64,000 nt of DNA from JABDII01 sp963815325 (GCA_963815325.1 CAWFGG010000001.1:310001-374000); one strand, 5' to 3'. Counted from the first letter of the stretch, positions 26,501 through 36,606 are shown. Numbers and translations are program-made. The notes: generated by a model not told the origin, from the sequence alone.

Positions 26501-27928
26501 TCAGCCGTCCTCGCCTCGGGATGACCCCGGACCCCGTGCGGCAAGCGCCTGCCGCGCAGCCGCCGCCACCTCCCCCTCTGCCTGCCGGCCGACGCTCTCG
26601 AGGGCACCCCGGGCGGCGGCTGATCCACAGTCGGCGAGGACACTGACCGCCTCCAATCGCTGGGCCCGGCTGTACCCCCGTTTCAGAATTCCCTTCTTCT
26701 CGAGCGCGACCGTGGCAAGGGCGGTTACGGCCTCCCGGCTTCCGAGCCGGCCGAGGGCACGGGCCATCATTACCCAGGCAGTCTCATCCCGCTCTCCTTC
26801 GAGCGCCACCATGAGGGGCATCCCAAGGCCGGACCGCTCGGAGGCCGCAATCGCGAGCGCCGCATGCCCCCGGGTGTCAGGTGATGCATGCTGTAGCCCT
26901 TGCCGGAGCGCCTCCACTGCCCGGGCGTTCGCAAACGCCGCCAGCGCGTGGAGCCCCGCAGCTCGGATGTCCGGACTTGGATCGTCGAGCAGGGCAAGCA
27001 AGGAGGGGAGAGCCTCGGAGTCCGCGAGGCGCGCCAGCAGTTCAGCGCCGAGCCGTACAACGGAGGCCTTCTCATGATTGAGCAGAGGAAGTACCTGCCT
27101 GAGCGCTCCCGGGGTTCCGACGATGGCATCGTGGAGAAAGGCCCTTGCTTCGACCGATTCGGTCTGCTGAATGGATTCGATCATCGCTTCGAGGGCATCG
27201 CGGCCGCCCCATGGCAGGATGTCTGCAACGCGTTGTTGCTCCTCGGGAGCCCGGATCGCAAAGGATATAAAGGAATCGAGTGTCGGCTTGGGGAGGAGGC
27301 GCTTCACCTGGATGGCGAAGCTGCGCGACTCGGGTTCCGGAATGCGCGGCGCCATCTGGATAAGGGCCTGGGCGGCATGAATCGCCTCCATCCAGGACGA
27401 TTGCGCGCAGGCCGCGGTCAGGGCAGCCGTCACTTCCGCCATCTTGGCGGAGAGGCCTTCCGCCAAGCGAGGGCGGCGCGGCTGGTCGTCCTCCACTAGT
27501 GGCAGGAACTGAAAGCCGGGCTCCTCGACGAGCGGCGGGTCCGGCGCCTTGGCGACCGCCCTCGGAGTGATCGCCTCCGCGGCACCAGGGCGGATGGATT
27601 GCACCAGCTCAACGCGGACGGCCTCGGTGCTGGGAATCGGGCCGTCTTCTTGGGCAAGGGCCTGGGCCAGCGCGAGTAGCTCCTCCGCCGGCGCCCCATG
27701 AGCCACCCGAATTACGTCGACCTGTCGGGCATGCATCCTCCCTCTGAGGCTCGTGTCATTGAGCATGCCGGCGAGTTGGATCCCGGCCTCTTCCACCACC
27801 GGCTCTCGCGCAACGAGGGCAGTGACTTCGGTCACGAGCTTCCGAACGGATGCTTGGTCCCCGCGCGTGGCGCGCAGCTGTTGCACCAGGCGTCCGAGGG
27901 CGTCGCTGAATGGGGTGCTGCCCGCCAC
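26501..27928 (-). CDS. HEAT-repeat protein
   Basis: This 475-residue cytoplasmic protein has a C-terminal half of HEAT repeats (LLNHEKASVVRLGAELLARL, LLDDPSPDIRAAGLHALAAF and others). The N-terminal ~120 residues contain RQVDVIRVAHGAPAEELLAL, which matches a pattern in the HEAT and HD-GYP proteins near 57-60 kb. I chose GTG at 27928 because AAGGAG lies six bases upstream; the ATG at 27967 lacks such a site. It is probably a scaffold for a signalling or motility complex. Confidence 0.78.
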   Translation of the reverse strand: MAGSTPFSDALGRLVQQLRATRGDQASVRKLVTEVTALVAREPVVEEAGIQLAGMLNDTSLRGRMHARQVDVIRVAHGAPAEELLALAQALAQEDGPIPSTEAVRVELVQSIRPGAAEAITPRAVAKAPDPPLVEEPGFQFLPLVEDDQPRRPRLAEGLSAKMAEVTAALTAACAQSSWMEAIHAAQALIQMAPRIPEPESRSFAIQVKRLLPKPTLDSFISFAIRAPEEQQRVADILPWGGRDALEAMIESIQQTESVEARAFLHDAIVGTPGALRQVLPLLNHEKASVVRLGAELLARLADSEALPSLLALLDDPSPDIRAAGLHALAAFANARAVEALRQGLQHASPDTRGHAALAIAASERSGLGMPLMVALEGERDETAWVMMARALGRLGSREAVTALATVALEKKGILKRGYSRAQRLEAVSVLADCGSAAARGALESVGRQAEGEVAAAARQALAARGPGSSRGEDG

Positions 27929-28041
27929 AACCGACTCCTTCCGGTTCGATTCCCCGAACGTTGTCATCCGGCACGACGAATGGGAAGGAGTGCGGCTCTC
28001 GGAACGACGCGGACCAGTACCTGGAGTGGCTCCCAGACACG

Positions 28042-28073
28042 CGCGCCCCCGCGAGATTGCTCGCGGGGGCGCG
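28042..28073. terminator. Strong hairpin between the Hsp20 remnant and the HEAT gene
   Basis: A perfect 14-base stem (CGCGCCCCCGCGAG and its complement) closes on the loop ATTG. No U-tract follows on either side, so it may act as a terminator or mRNA stabiliser. It sits between the original Hsp20 stop and the start of the HEAT gene. Confidence 0.55.
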
Positions 28074-28094
28074 TGGACCTACTCGTCGGCGAGG

Positions 28095-28458
28095 TTAGGA
28101 AACCTTGACCGGGATCGACTGTCCTCGGCAACGAGAACACTCGCTCGAACGAGCCGTACGAGCGCTCATACCGATGCACTCGCTCCGTCTTCTCCTCGGC
28201 TACCTGCCGCTTCTCGCCCCGGATGGTAAGCGTGTTGTTCTCCAGGGACAGCTTCACATCCTCCGGCCGAACGCCGGGTATCTCCGCGATGATCTTGATC
28301 GTGTCCGAATCCCCGAACACGTCGCACGGCGGGACCCACTGAGACGTAATGGTCCCCTCACCGCCTTCGCTCTGCCAGGTTCCGAAGGCGTCATCGAACA
28401 TCCGATTGATCCGATTGAGCAGAATCGCCTCCGGTCGCCTCGTAATGGTGAGTGCCAT
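28095..28458 (-). pseudogene. Hsp20 small heat-shock protein with internal deletion and frameshift
   Basis: The N-terminal half is a normal alpha-crystallin-type chaperone (MALTITRRPEAILLNRINRM; PPCDVFGDSDTIKIIAEIPG; VRPEDVKLSLENNTLTIRGE), with GGAGG before the ATG. After FERVFSLPR the family's final beta strands are missing. The expected C-terminus, ending IPVKVS and a TAA at 28095, is present in another frame. About 25-30 residues are therefore lost, and the length is off by one base. The deletion may have joined two similar segments coding for LPRTVDP and PR.xIPVKVS. It may also be an assembly error. As it stands the frame runs on to 27964 with unrelated sequence. Confidence 0.75.
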
Positions 28459-28619
28459 GGTACATCCTCCAGGTGTCTGTCTGACTTGGTTCGTTTCGTC
28501 CCCGCCACGCCGAGTCAGCCGTCGATGGCAGGACCACCCACGCTCATTGCAGCCGCCATGCCAGGGCCAACGGGCAAGAATCGGCCAAAATGACAATTCT
28601 TCTGAGATGGGGTTGGTCC

Positions 28620-28642
28620 CTGGCAGTCCGATGGACTGCCAG
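28620..28642. repeat. Perfect inverted repeat upstream of hsp20
   Basis: CTGGCAGTCC and GGACTGCCAG flank GAT, giving a 10-base perfect stem. It lies about 160 bases upstream of the Hsp20 start and 65 bases past the persulfide dioxygenase stop. It could be a terminator for the latter or an operator for hsp20. It is not a CIRCE element. Confidence 0.5.
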
Positions 28643-28708
28643 TTTGTGCCACCGGGAGCGAGAGTGGAGTGGGGGCACCCTCTTGGTGGTGGGGGCTGTC
28701 GTGGGGCC

Positions 28709-30145
28709 TCAGGCAACCCCGTCCGATACCACGGGAAGTCCTGCCTCGTCCCAGGCCACGATTCCCCCAGTCAGGTTTGAGACGTCCCGCCGGCCAGCCG
28801 TGCGCAGTAGGCTCGCAGCAATCGTGGAGCGTCCACCGGTCCGGCATTGAAGGACCAGCGGCCGGTCGGACGGGAGTTCCTCGAGCCGGTCCCGGAGATA
28901 GCCGAGGTGGATATGGGTCGCGCCCGGCAGATGGCCGGCCTTCCATTCTGCGGCGGCGCGGACGTCGATCACGGCCACGTCCCCGGTCTCCATGCGACGG
29001 GCAAGCTCCCGGCTGTCGATCTGGTCGATCCGGTCTAGTTCGACGCCGCTCGCTTCGGCGCTGATGATGGCTGAGGCCCCGGCATATCCGGCGATGCGCT
29101 CGAGTCCGATCAAGGCCAGATCGCGCACAGTGTCATCGAGGGCGTGCTCGTGCGTGTCGGGAACGATCAGGTAGAACTCGCGGTCATAGGGTACCAGCCA
29201 CCCGGCCCAGGTTGGAAAGGAACGGCCGAACGGGATGTTGATGGTGCCGGAATGGTGGCCCTCGCTGAATTCCTGTTTCGAGCGGGCGTCGATGACCACT
29301 GCCCCGTCACGGATGAGGTCGACAATCCGGGCGTCATCGAGTCGTGGCGGGCGCTTGAAGCCGTCGAGGATCGCCGGCCCCTCCCGGTTCACTCGCTTCA
29401 TTTGCCCGAAGTACTTGGGAGGCTCCGGCTGGTCGGCCAGCACCAAGGCCATAAAGTCGTCTTCTTCGGTCGAACCGAAGGCCCAATTGAACAGGCGTTC
29501 ATAGCCGACCGTCGACTGTGGCACCGCACTCATCCCCTTGCCGCAGGCCGACCCGGCTCCGTGTGCCGGCCACACTTGAAGATGGTCTGGGAGGTCCTTG
29601 AACGCGCGGAGGCTTTGGAAGAGCGCCCTGGCCGCTCCCTCGCTTGCACCCGTCACATGCGCAGCCCGTTCCAATAGGTCCGGTCGTCCCACGTCTCCCA
29701 CGAACACGAAATCGCCGGTGAGGACGCCCATGGGGCCCGACGCTCCAGCCGTATCCGTGACCACGAAACAGATGTGTTCCGGAGTGTGTCCCGGCGTGTG
29801 CATCACATCGAACCGGATGTTGCCGACCATGAAGTGGTCGTCGTGGCGGAGCAGCGTCGCGCCCGCGCCCGCGGCAAAGGCGTACTGCCAGTCCTCACCG
29901 CCCTCGGCCGACAGCAGGAGCTGGGCGCCGACTCGGTGGGCGAGTTCCCGAGCGCCTGAGACAAAGTCGGCGTGGATATGGGTCTCGGTCACCGCGCTCA
30001 CGCGAAGGTCCTCCGCTTCCGCGGCCCGTAGGTACTGATCGATGTCCCGGTTCGGGTCGACGACGAGTGCCTCCCCCGTCGCGGCGCAGCCGATGAGGTA
30101 ACTCGCCTGTGCCAACTTGTCGTCGTAAAGGCGCTGGAAGATCAT
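28709..30145 (-). CDS. Persulfide dioxygenase-like MBL protein fused to two rhodanese domains
   Basis: This 478-residue protein begins with a metallo-beta-lactamase fold of the ETHE1/Blh group. The metal site is THIHADFVSGARELA, followed by HTPGHTPEHICF and GDFVFVGDVGRPDL. These enzymes oxidise glutathione persulfide to sulfite. The first rhodanese domain (about 270-360) lacks an active-site Cys; the second has LVLQCRTGGRS with the catalytic Cys. ATG at 30145 is chosen because IFQRLYDDKLAQASYLIGC is the family start. It is divergent from an ArsR gene, as blh is with bigR. Confidence 0.88.
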   Translation of the reverse strand: MIFQRLYDDKLAQASYLIGCAATGEALVVDPNRDIDQYLRAAEAEDLRVSAVTETHIHADFVSGARELAHRVGAQLLLSAEGGEDWQYAFAAGAGATLLRHDDHFMVGNIRFDVMHTPGHTPEHICFVVTDTAGASGPMGVLTGDFVFVGDVGRPDLLERAAHVTGASEGAARALFQSLRAFKDLPDHLQVWPAHGAGSACGKGMSAVPQSTVGYERLFNWAFGSTEEDDFMALVLADQPEPPKYFGQMKRVNREGPAILDGFKRPPRLDDARIVDLIRDGAVVIDARSKQEFSEGHHSGTINIPFGRSFPTWAGWLVPYDREFYLIVPDTHEHALDDTVRDLALIGLERIAGYAGASAIISAEASGVELDRIDQIDSRELARRMETGDVAVIDVRAAAEWKAGHLPGATHIHLGYLRDRLEELPSDRPLVLQCRTGGRSTIAASLLRTAGRRDVSNLTGGIVAWDEAGLPVVSDGVA

Positions 30146-30249
30146 GAGTGGACAGTGAGTGGTGAGTGGTACGTAGTACGCAGTGCCCCGGGATGCAGAA
30201 CGCGGATTTCGACCGAACCCAAAGGTACATCTCCGGTCAACGTCCACCA

Positions 30250-30295
30250 TTCACTCCCGGGGACACCTTCACTATATTGCTATATGGTTGTAGAG
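30250..30295 (+). promoter_or_regulatory. arsR promoter and operator-like element; apparently leaderless
   Basis: TTCACT (30250-30255) and TATATT (30273-30278) are 17 bases apart, and the ATG begins at 30284, about where transcription should start. The 23 bases 30273-30295 match 18 of 23 positions with 36608-36630 (minus strand) in the promoter of the tolC-adaptor-RND operon. This suggests one repressor acts on both. Confidence 0.55.
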
Positions 30296-30643
30296 CGAAA
30301 GAGCCTTCGATCGGGCGTCCAGTTCACCGAGGACACCGCCGACCTGGTCGCCGAGCGGTTCAGCGCGCTCGGCGAGCCCATGCGGCTGCGTCTCTTGAAT
30401 GCCTTGCGGCCCGGGGCTCGGTCGGTGGGCGAGCTCGTGACCCTCATCGGCACGAGCCAAGCCAACGTCTCAAAGCACCTTCAGGTGCTCTACAAGCAGG
30501 GATTCGTCGACCGGCGAAAGGATGGGACGACCATCTTCTACCGGATTGCCGACCCCATGGTCTTCGAGATGTGCAACCTGGTGTGTGACGGGATCCAACA
30601 GGATCTCGACCAGCGGCGCGCCCGATTACGGCCGAACGACTAA
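30284..30643 (+). CDS. ArsR-family regulator, BigR/SqrR-like thiol sensor candidate
   Basis: This 119-residue winged-HTH protein has LGEPMRLRLLNALRPGARSV and recognition helix SQANVSKHLQVLYKQGFVDR. Two cysteines near the C-terminus (FEMCNLVCDGIQ) are the only ones. Persulfide-sensing ArsR proteins such as BigR also use a cysteine pair, though placed in different helices, so the sensing chemistry is inference. The location opposite a persulfide dioxygenase supports a sulfur role. It likely represses itself and the RND operon at 30.7-36.6 kb. Confidence 0.8.
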   Translation: MVVERKSLRSGVQFTEDTADLVAERFSALGEPMRLRLLNALRPGARSVGELVTLIGTSQANVSKHLQVLYKQGFVDRRKDGTTIFYRIADPMVFEMCNLVCDGIQQDLDQRRARLRPND

Positions 30644-30675
30644 CCGCCGGCGTTCGGGCCGCCCCACGCTGCCCC

Positions 30676-30969
30676 CTAAAAGAACTGGTCGACTCCGAGC
30701 GTCGAGACGTGGAGGCGCTCACCTTCCGGCATGTGCCCGGCCTGCGATTTGAGCGCTACCATCACGGGTTCCTGCCGCTCTGGTGACACGACGGAGAAGA
30801 AGAGCGTGGTGTTCCCGGGGAACGCACGCGTTCCGTGGCGTGGACCGCTCGTTCCCGCTCCGCACGCCTCGTTGACGCAGGTGTAGCCAGACACGCCTTC
30901 TTGCTTGAGCACATCAGTCATGATATCCGGATGGGTGCCGGGGTAGGTAATCAAGAACAAGCGGTGCAT
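30676..30969 (-). CDS. PII-like protein encoded with an RND pump (PII-NG type)
   Basis: This 97-residue protein has a ferredoxin-like betaalphabeta layout. The T-loop region reads GAGTSGPRHGTRAFPGNTTL, followed by the strand FFSVVSPE. Its ATG shares one base with the RND stop. A divergent PII group (PII-NG) has been described next to metal-efflux RND genes, and the position here fits. It probably binds a small ligand and tunes the pump. No uridylylation Tyr is evident. Confidence 0.72.
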   Translation of the reverse strand: MHRLFLITYPGTHPDIMTDVLKQEGVSGYTCVNEACGAGTSGPRHGTRAFPGNTTLFFSVVSPERQEPVMVALKSQAGHMPEGERLHVSTLGVDQFF

Positions 30970-33900
30970 CAGGACGTACCTCCTTCTCTGCGGCGAAGCT
31001 CCCAGTACAACAGCGGCACGACCACCATCGTGAGCAAGGTTGCGACGATGGCGCCGCTGATCAGCGCCACGGCCAGACCCTGAAAGATCGGATCGAGCAC
31101 CATGACCAGGCCCCCGATCACCACCGCCGCGGCCGTCAAGGCAATCGGCCGGAACCGTACGGCGCCCGCCTCCACCACGGCCTCGGCCAACGGGCGGCCG
31201 CGCTCTTCCGCCAGCTGGATGAAATCGACCAGCAGGATCGAGTTTCGAACGATGATGCCGGCGAGCGCGATCATCCCGATCATCGAGGTGGCCGTGAAGA
31301 ACGCCCCGGTCACCGCATGTCCTGGCAGGATTCCCACCAGCGTCAGTGGAATGGGCGCCATGATGACCAACGGAATCTTGAACGACTGGAACCACCCGAC
31401 CACCAGCACGTAGATCAGGATCAAGACCGCCGCGAAGGCGATCCCGAGATCGCGAAAGACTTCGATGGTGATGTGCCACTCGCCGTCCCACTTCATCGCC
31501 GTCTCATCCAGCTGCTCGGGGAGAACGGCGTTGTAGCGCCGGATCTCAGCCCCGGCCACCCGCACCGTATCCAGGGCCCGGTTCATGTTCAGGATCGCGT
31601 AGACCGGTGACTCGACCGTGCCGGCTACATCGCCGGTTACGTATATCACCGGGCGCAGGTTCTTCCGATAACGCGACGGCTCGCGCACGGTGGAGTCGAC
31701 GGTGACGAATCGCGCCAGCGGTTGCGAACCGGAGGCCGTGGCCACCGGGGTGGCCAGCAAGGCCTGCACCGAGGACCGCTGGGGAAGCGGGAACCTCGTC
31801 ACGATGGGCACCGGCTCGCGAGCCGGCGATTCTCGCACGAGGCCCGCGACCGATCCCGAGAGTGCCAGCGTGAGCGTGTGGGTCAGTTGTTCGACGCTGG
31901 CGCCGGCTTGCGCTGCGCGGACCCGGTCCACGCGTGAACATCCACCCTGCCTGCGGCGCTTCGAGCGACCAATCGACATCGACCACACCGGCCGCGTGCT
32001 CGAAGACATCCTTGACGCGCCGGGCGGCCTCGATACGGGTGGAGTCGTCCGCCGCATAGATCTCGGCAACCAACGTCGAAAACACCGGCGGCCCCGGCGG
32101 AATTTCGGCAATCTTGGCGCTGGCCCGGTAGCGCCGCGCGATTGAGTCGATCCCCGGCCGCACCGCGACCGCGATGTCATGGCTCTGTCGCTTCCGATCG
32201 TCCTTCGGGCGCAAGTTCACCTGGAGGTCCACGCCGTTCGGGCTTTGGCGGAGGAAGTAGTGCCGCACGAGGCCGTTGAAGTTGAAGGGCGCCGCCGTGC
32301 CGGCGTACACCTGGGTGTTTTCAACTTCCGGTGTCTCCCCGACGTAGGCCGCCACTTCAGTGCCGAGCGCATTGGCGGTTTCGAGTGTCGCGCCCTCCGG
32401 AAGATCCAACACCACCTGGAACTCACTCTTGTTGTCGAACGGCAGCATCTTGACCTTGACCACCTTGATCGCCAGGAGCCCCATGGAGAGCACCAGGAGT
32501 GTGGCCACGGCGCCGTAGAACAGATGGCGGCGGCGCGGATCGTCCATGAGAGGCTGCATGATCCGGGCATACCGTTGGCCGAATTGCGACCGTTCTTCGG
32601 GCTCGTGGGCCACATCCGTCTTGGGGTGTGTCACCGGCACGTGGCCGCGCAGGAGGCGCAGTGCCAGATACGGAGTGATCATGAACGCCACGGCGAGCGA
32701 GGCCAGCATCGCCGCCGAGGCGCCGACCGGGATGGGGCGCATGTACGGCCCCATCAAACCCGAGACGAAGGCCATCGGGAGAATCGCGGCGATCACGGTG
32801 AAGGTCGCGAGGATGGTCGGATTCCCGACCTCGTCCACCCCTTCCACGGCGGCCACCTCCGGTGTGCGTCCACCCATCTGGAGATGGCGGTAGATGTTCT
32901 CGACGACCACAATCGCGTCGTCGACCAGGATGCCGATCGAGAAAATCAGAGCGAACAGCGTGATCCGGTTGAGGGTGTAGCCCAGGGCGTAGTAGACGAA
33001 GAGGGTCAGGCCCAACGTCACCGGAACCGCCACGAGCACGATGATCGCTTCCCGCCAACCCAGGAAGATGCCGATGAGCACGGTGACCGACAGCGTCGCG
33101 ATCAACAGGTGGAGGATGAGTTCGTTGGCCTTCTCGCTCGCCGTTTCCCCGTAGTCGCGTGTCACTTCGAGTCCGACGTCGGCGGGAATCAACCGAGAGC
33201 TGGCTGCCTCGACGCGCTCGAGGACTGCATGCGCGATGGCCGTGGCATTGGCGCCCGGTCGCTTGGCGATCGCAAGCGTGACGGCATGTTCCACGACACC
33301 GTCACGTCCCCGATGAGATACGTAGTGCTCGACTTCGCCGAAGGTGTCGTCGAGTGTGGCCACGTTTCCCAGATAGACCGGCCCGGCTCCCCGGCTGCTC
33401 ACGACGACCCGCGCGAGATCCTGGACGCTCCGAATCGGGGCGCCGATCTGCACCCGGAACACGGCGTTGTCCGAGGCAAACTCGCCGGCCGTCAGGCGCG
33501 CGTTGGTGCCGCGAAGCGCCGCCGCTACTTCGCCCGGCGTGATCCCGTTCGATGCCAGGCGCGCCGGGTCGAGTATCACACGCACGGTGCGCGGTCTGCC
33601 GCCAACCACGAACGTCTCCGCCACGTCCGGCAGCGTCCGGACTTCATCATCGAGATGCGTGGCGATGAGCCGCAGTTCATCGGACCCGTAGCGCGTCGAG
33701 TGTAGGGTCAGCGTGAGGATCGGGACGTCATCGATGCTGTGCGGCTTGACCAGAGGCGGAGACGCTCCGGGTGGAGCTTCGTCCATGGCCGCGGCGAGCT
33801 TCGCGTGGACCTTGCTGACGCTCCGATCCTGATCCTCGCCTACCGTGAAGCGCACCGTGACCAGCGTCATGCCGTCCCCGGCCATCGCGTAGACGTACTC

Positions 33901-34141
33901 GACCCCCGGATATTTCCCACATCAGCTTTTCGATCGGGCGCGTCAGCAAGTTCTCCACTTCCGATGGACTCGCTCCCGGGAAGGCCGCCATGACGTCGAT
34001 CATGGGGACCGAGATTTGCGGCTCTTCCTCGCGCGGCGTGCCGAGCAGCGCGAGGGCGCCCACCGCCAAGGAGGCCAGCATGACCAGCGGGGTCAGTTTC
34101 GACCGGAGGAAGGCCTGTGCAACCCTGCCCGCGATGCCCAT
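30969..34141 (-). CDS. RND efflux permease, interrupted by two frameshifts
   Basis: Repaired, this is a ~1057-residue pump. It is read in three frames: 34141 to about 33910, then to about 31945, then to 30969. The first shift is one extra G in a GGGGG run after EKLMWEI; the second is an extra base just before DRVRAAQAG. The proton-relay segment SIGILVDDAIVVVENIYRHL and the C-terminal IVRNSILLVDFIQLAEERGR are intact. The DD pair places it with HAE-type pumps, not CzcA/CusA metal pumps. It starts right after the adaptor stop. The shifts look like sequencing errors, because each flanking segment is well conserved. Confidence 0.82.
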
Positions 34142-34144
34142 CGT

Positions 34145-35182
34145 TCAGCCCGCCTCTCCGGGTGGGGTCGGGAGCACGATGCGGTCACCAGGTTCGAGGC
34201 CGGAAAGGACCTCGACCCAATCACCGAAGGTTTCACCCAGCCGTACCCATCGAAGTTCAGTCTCTTCACCGCGACGAACGTACACTCCGTTCAGGGCCCC
34301 CTCGCGTACCAGCGCCGCCCGGGGCACGGCCAGCGCGCGACGCTCTCCTTGGACGAGGGCAAGCGTTGCGGCGCTCCCACTCAAGTACTTTTGGTTCGGA
34401 TTGGTAACGAGTGCGTTGACGGTGTAGAGGTTCGCACCGGGACCCGGGACCACACCCTCGATTTTGAGGTCGACTGGCTCTCCCTCCAACGTCCCTCGTA
34501 TGGCCGCGCCGCGGGCAAGTCCGCGCACGGCACGCGGCGGCGCCATCACACTCACGCGAAGCCGGGATGCATTCTCGAGCGCTACCAGCGGTGTCCCGGG
34601 GGCGGCAAACGCACCAGGATCAACAAACCGTCTGGTAACGACCCCGCCGAATGGTGCGCGGATCTCTGCGTAGTGCACCGCGGCAGCGACCTCGGCTGCG
34701 GCCGCCTGGGCCACCGCCACCCCAGCCGAGGCGCGACTGAGCTGGGTCTCGGCGGCGTCGAGCTGTGCTTTGGCCGCCGCGCTGTCGGCAAAGAGCGCCC
34801 GGATACGCGTCGCATGAAGCTCCGCCTCGCCGCGGACGGCTTCAGCTTCCCGCAGGCCCGCAGCCACTCTGGCGCGCTTGGCGTCCAGATCCCGGGCATC
34901 GATCTCGAGCAGCAACTGACCCGCCCGGACCACATCGCCCTCCTGTACCAGGACCCGGGTCACGGCCCCCATGAGCTTGGTGCTGAGCGTCGCTTGCTGG
35001 ATTGGTTCTGCCGTGCCCGAGGCCTCGAACACATCCTCAAGCACGGTATCCGATACCACGTGCGTCGCACCGGTAGCAGTGGCGCCCGCCGGTCTGCTCG
35101 TTTGGTTGTCATGCCCACGCGAGCACGCTCCGACGGCGGCGAGGCTCGCGATGAAAATGAGGGGATTCGACCAGCGACTCAT
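34145..35182 (-). CDS. RND efflux periplasmic adaptor lipoprotein
   Basis: This 345-residue adaptor has a lipobox in ASLAAVGACSRG. The lipoyl halves GAVTRVLVQEGDVVRAGQLL and IRAPFGGVVTRRFVDPGAFA flank an Ala-rich helical hairpin. No His-rich metal-binding tail is present. AGGAG, seven bases before the ATG, overlaps the end of the tolC gene. It works with the permease downstream and the TolC protein upstream. Confidence 0.9.
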   Translation of the reverse strand: MSRWSNPLIFIASLAAVGACSRGHDNQTSRPAGATATGATHVVSDTVLEDVFEASGTAEPIQQATLSTKLMGAVTRVLVQEGDVVRAGQLLLEIDARDLDAKRARVAAGLREAEAVRGEAELHATRIRALFADSAAAKAQLDAAETQLSRASAGVAVAQAAAAEVAAAVHYAEIRAPFGGVVTRRFVDPGAFAAPGTPLVALENASRLRVSVMAPPRAVRGLARGAAIRGTLEGEPVDLKIEGVVPGPGANLYTVNALVTNPNQKYLSGSAATLALVQGERRALAVPRAALVREGALNGVYVRRGEETELRWVRLGETFGDWVEVLSGLEPGDRIVLPTPPGEAG

Positions 35183-35186
35183 TGTG

Positions 35187-36554
35187 TCACTCCTCTAGGG
35201 CGGTCAGGCTCGCGACGCTGAGCCCGAATGCTTTGCGTCGATCGGCTTCGCCAACGATGAGTTGATACTGGACGAGCGACAGTCCCAATTGCGAACTCGT
35301 CTCCGTGGCCTGGGCGTCGAGCAGTTCAACCACCGTCGCGAGCCCTCCTTCATACTTTCGACTCACAATCCGGTGGGCCTCCCGGCTCTGTTCGACCGCA
35401 CGCTCGGCGATGTCCAGTCGGGTGAGCGCCACCTCGACATCGGTTTGGCGGGCTGCCATCTCCACGCGCGCTCGGTGCGTCGCCGCCTCGGCCATGGCTC
35501 GCGCCGAAGCTTCCCGGCCCTTGGCCGCCTGCATGTCGCCGATCTCCGAGGCCCCCGCAAAGGGCGTCCAGACCGCCATGACCCCGACGGTCCAGCTCTT
35601 GTCGCCGGCGAAGAACCCGTCGGCGTACCAATCGTACCGGGCGAACGAGTTGACCCTCGGCACATAGCGGGACCGGGCTCGCCACACGTCGCGCCGGCTG
35701 GCATCCCAGGCATGGGTAGCTGCCGCCACGTCCTGACGTGCCTGACGCGTTAACGAATCGGGCCGGATCACGGCTCGGATGCGAGTGGGAGAAGGGAGGC
35801 TCTCGGGTATCGTGGCGGCGGCGCTGGCTGGGTCGCCGAGCAACAACGCCAACTCCCGATGCGCGTTGGCGCTCTCTCCTCGAGCCATGGCCAGTTGCGC
35901 GTCGACTTCGCCGGCACGCACCGAGGCGAGCAGCGCATCGGACCGGGTAACCATCCCGTTCGTCACCATCAACTCAGCTTGTCTGGTATGTTCGTGCGCG
36001 GCGCGGGAGGCGGCTTCCAATGTCTTGACTTGAAATCCCGCCAGGATTGACCCGAAATAAGCGCGCACGACGTCGGCGCGCACCGACTCCCGGGTCCACC
36101 GCGCATTTGCGGCACTCGCCGCGGCGGCACTCGACGCCGCAGCCCGACCCAGCCACGCATCGGCATTGAAGAGCGGTTGTTCCACCACCAGCGCCCCGGC
36201 GTACAGGGATTGAGTCGCCGGATTATTCAGGGCGGCGGGGTCAAATGCCGCTGGCGTCACGGCGCGCTGACGGAGAATCGTTCCAAACGCGCCGAGCGGA
36301 TCGGTCGTCCGGGTGTAGCCACCCTCGGCACGGAGGGTCGGCAATACCCCCGCAAGGGCCGCGGTCTTGTCTCCGGAGCGGACCTGGGTTTCCCCCGCTG
36401 CGATACGGTTGGAATACGCCAGCTGGTCGGCCCGATCCAGCGCCTCGGCCAGCGAAAGGCTCTGGGCGGCCGCACCGGACACGGCACCTACGGCCAGGGT
36501 TGTCCCGAGCACTGTGCCGTAAACCATTGTCTTTATGTGTCTTGCGCTTCGCAT
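35187..36554 (-). CDS. TolC-family outer-membrane efflux protein
   Basis: This 455-residue protein has a signal peptide (TVLGTTLAVGAVSGAAAQ) and two TolC repeats beginning LSLAEALDRADQLAYSNRIA. Near the end is YEGGLATVVELLDAQATETS. The start could be 36554 or the ATG at 36527. It is first in the operon tolC-adaptor-RND-PII and lies downstream of an AT-rich promoter that shares an element with arsR. Confidence 0.9.
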   Translation of the reverse strand: MRSARHIKTMVYGTVLGTTLAVGAVSGAAAQSLSLAEALDRADQLAYSNRIAAGETQVRSGDKTAALAGVLPTLRAEGGYTRTTDPLGAFGTILRQRAVTPAAFDPAALNNPATQSLYAGALVVEQPLFNADAWLGRAAASSAAAASAANARWTRESVRADVVRAYFGSILAGFQVKTLEAASRAAHEHTRQAELMVTNGMVTRSDALLASVRAGEVDAQLAMARGESANAHRELALLLGDPASAAATIPESLPSPTRIRAVIRPDSLTRQARQDVAAATHAWDASRRDVWRARSRYVPRVNSFARYDWYADGFFAGDKSWTVGVMAVWTPFAGASEIGDMQAAKGREASARAMAEAATHRARVEMAARQTDVEVALTRLDIAERAVEQSREAHRIVSRKYEGGLATVVELLDAQATETSSQLGLSLVQYQLIVGEADRRKAFGLSVASLTALEE

Positions 36555-36606
36555 AGACCATACCTAAAGGGCGTTGAGCTCGCCAACCGGCAATTGTTGC
36601 TTCACT

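Noticed and set aside
28459..28620. Sigma-54 or CIRCE control of hsp20
   Set aside because: A TTGGCC...TTGCCC-like pair exists, but the GG-GC spacing is nine rather than ten bases. No TTAGCACTC/GAGTGCTAA repeat is present.
32179..33705. A 508-codon open frame on the plus strand
   Set aside because: It is the antisense shadow of the RND permease. The product is His/Asp/Gly/Arg-rich with no recognisable fold.
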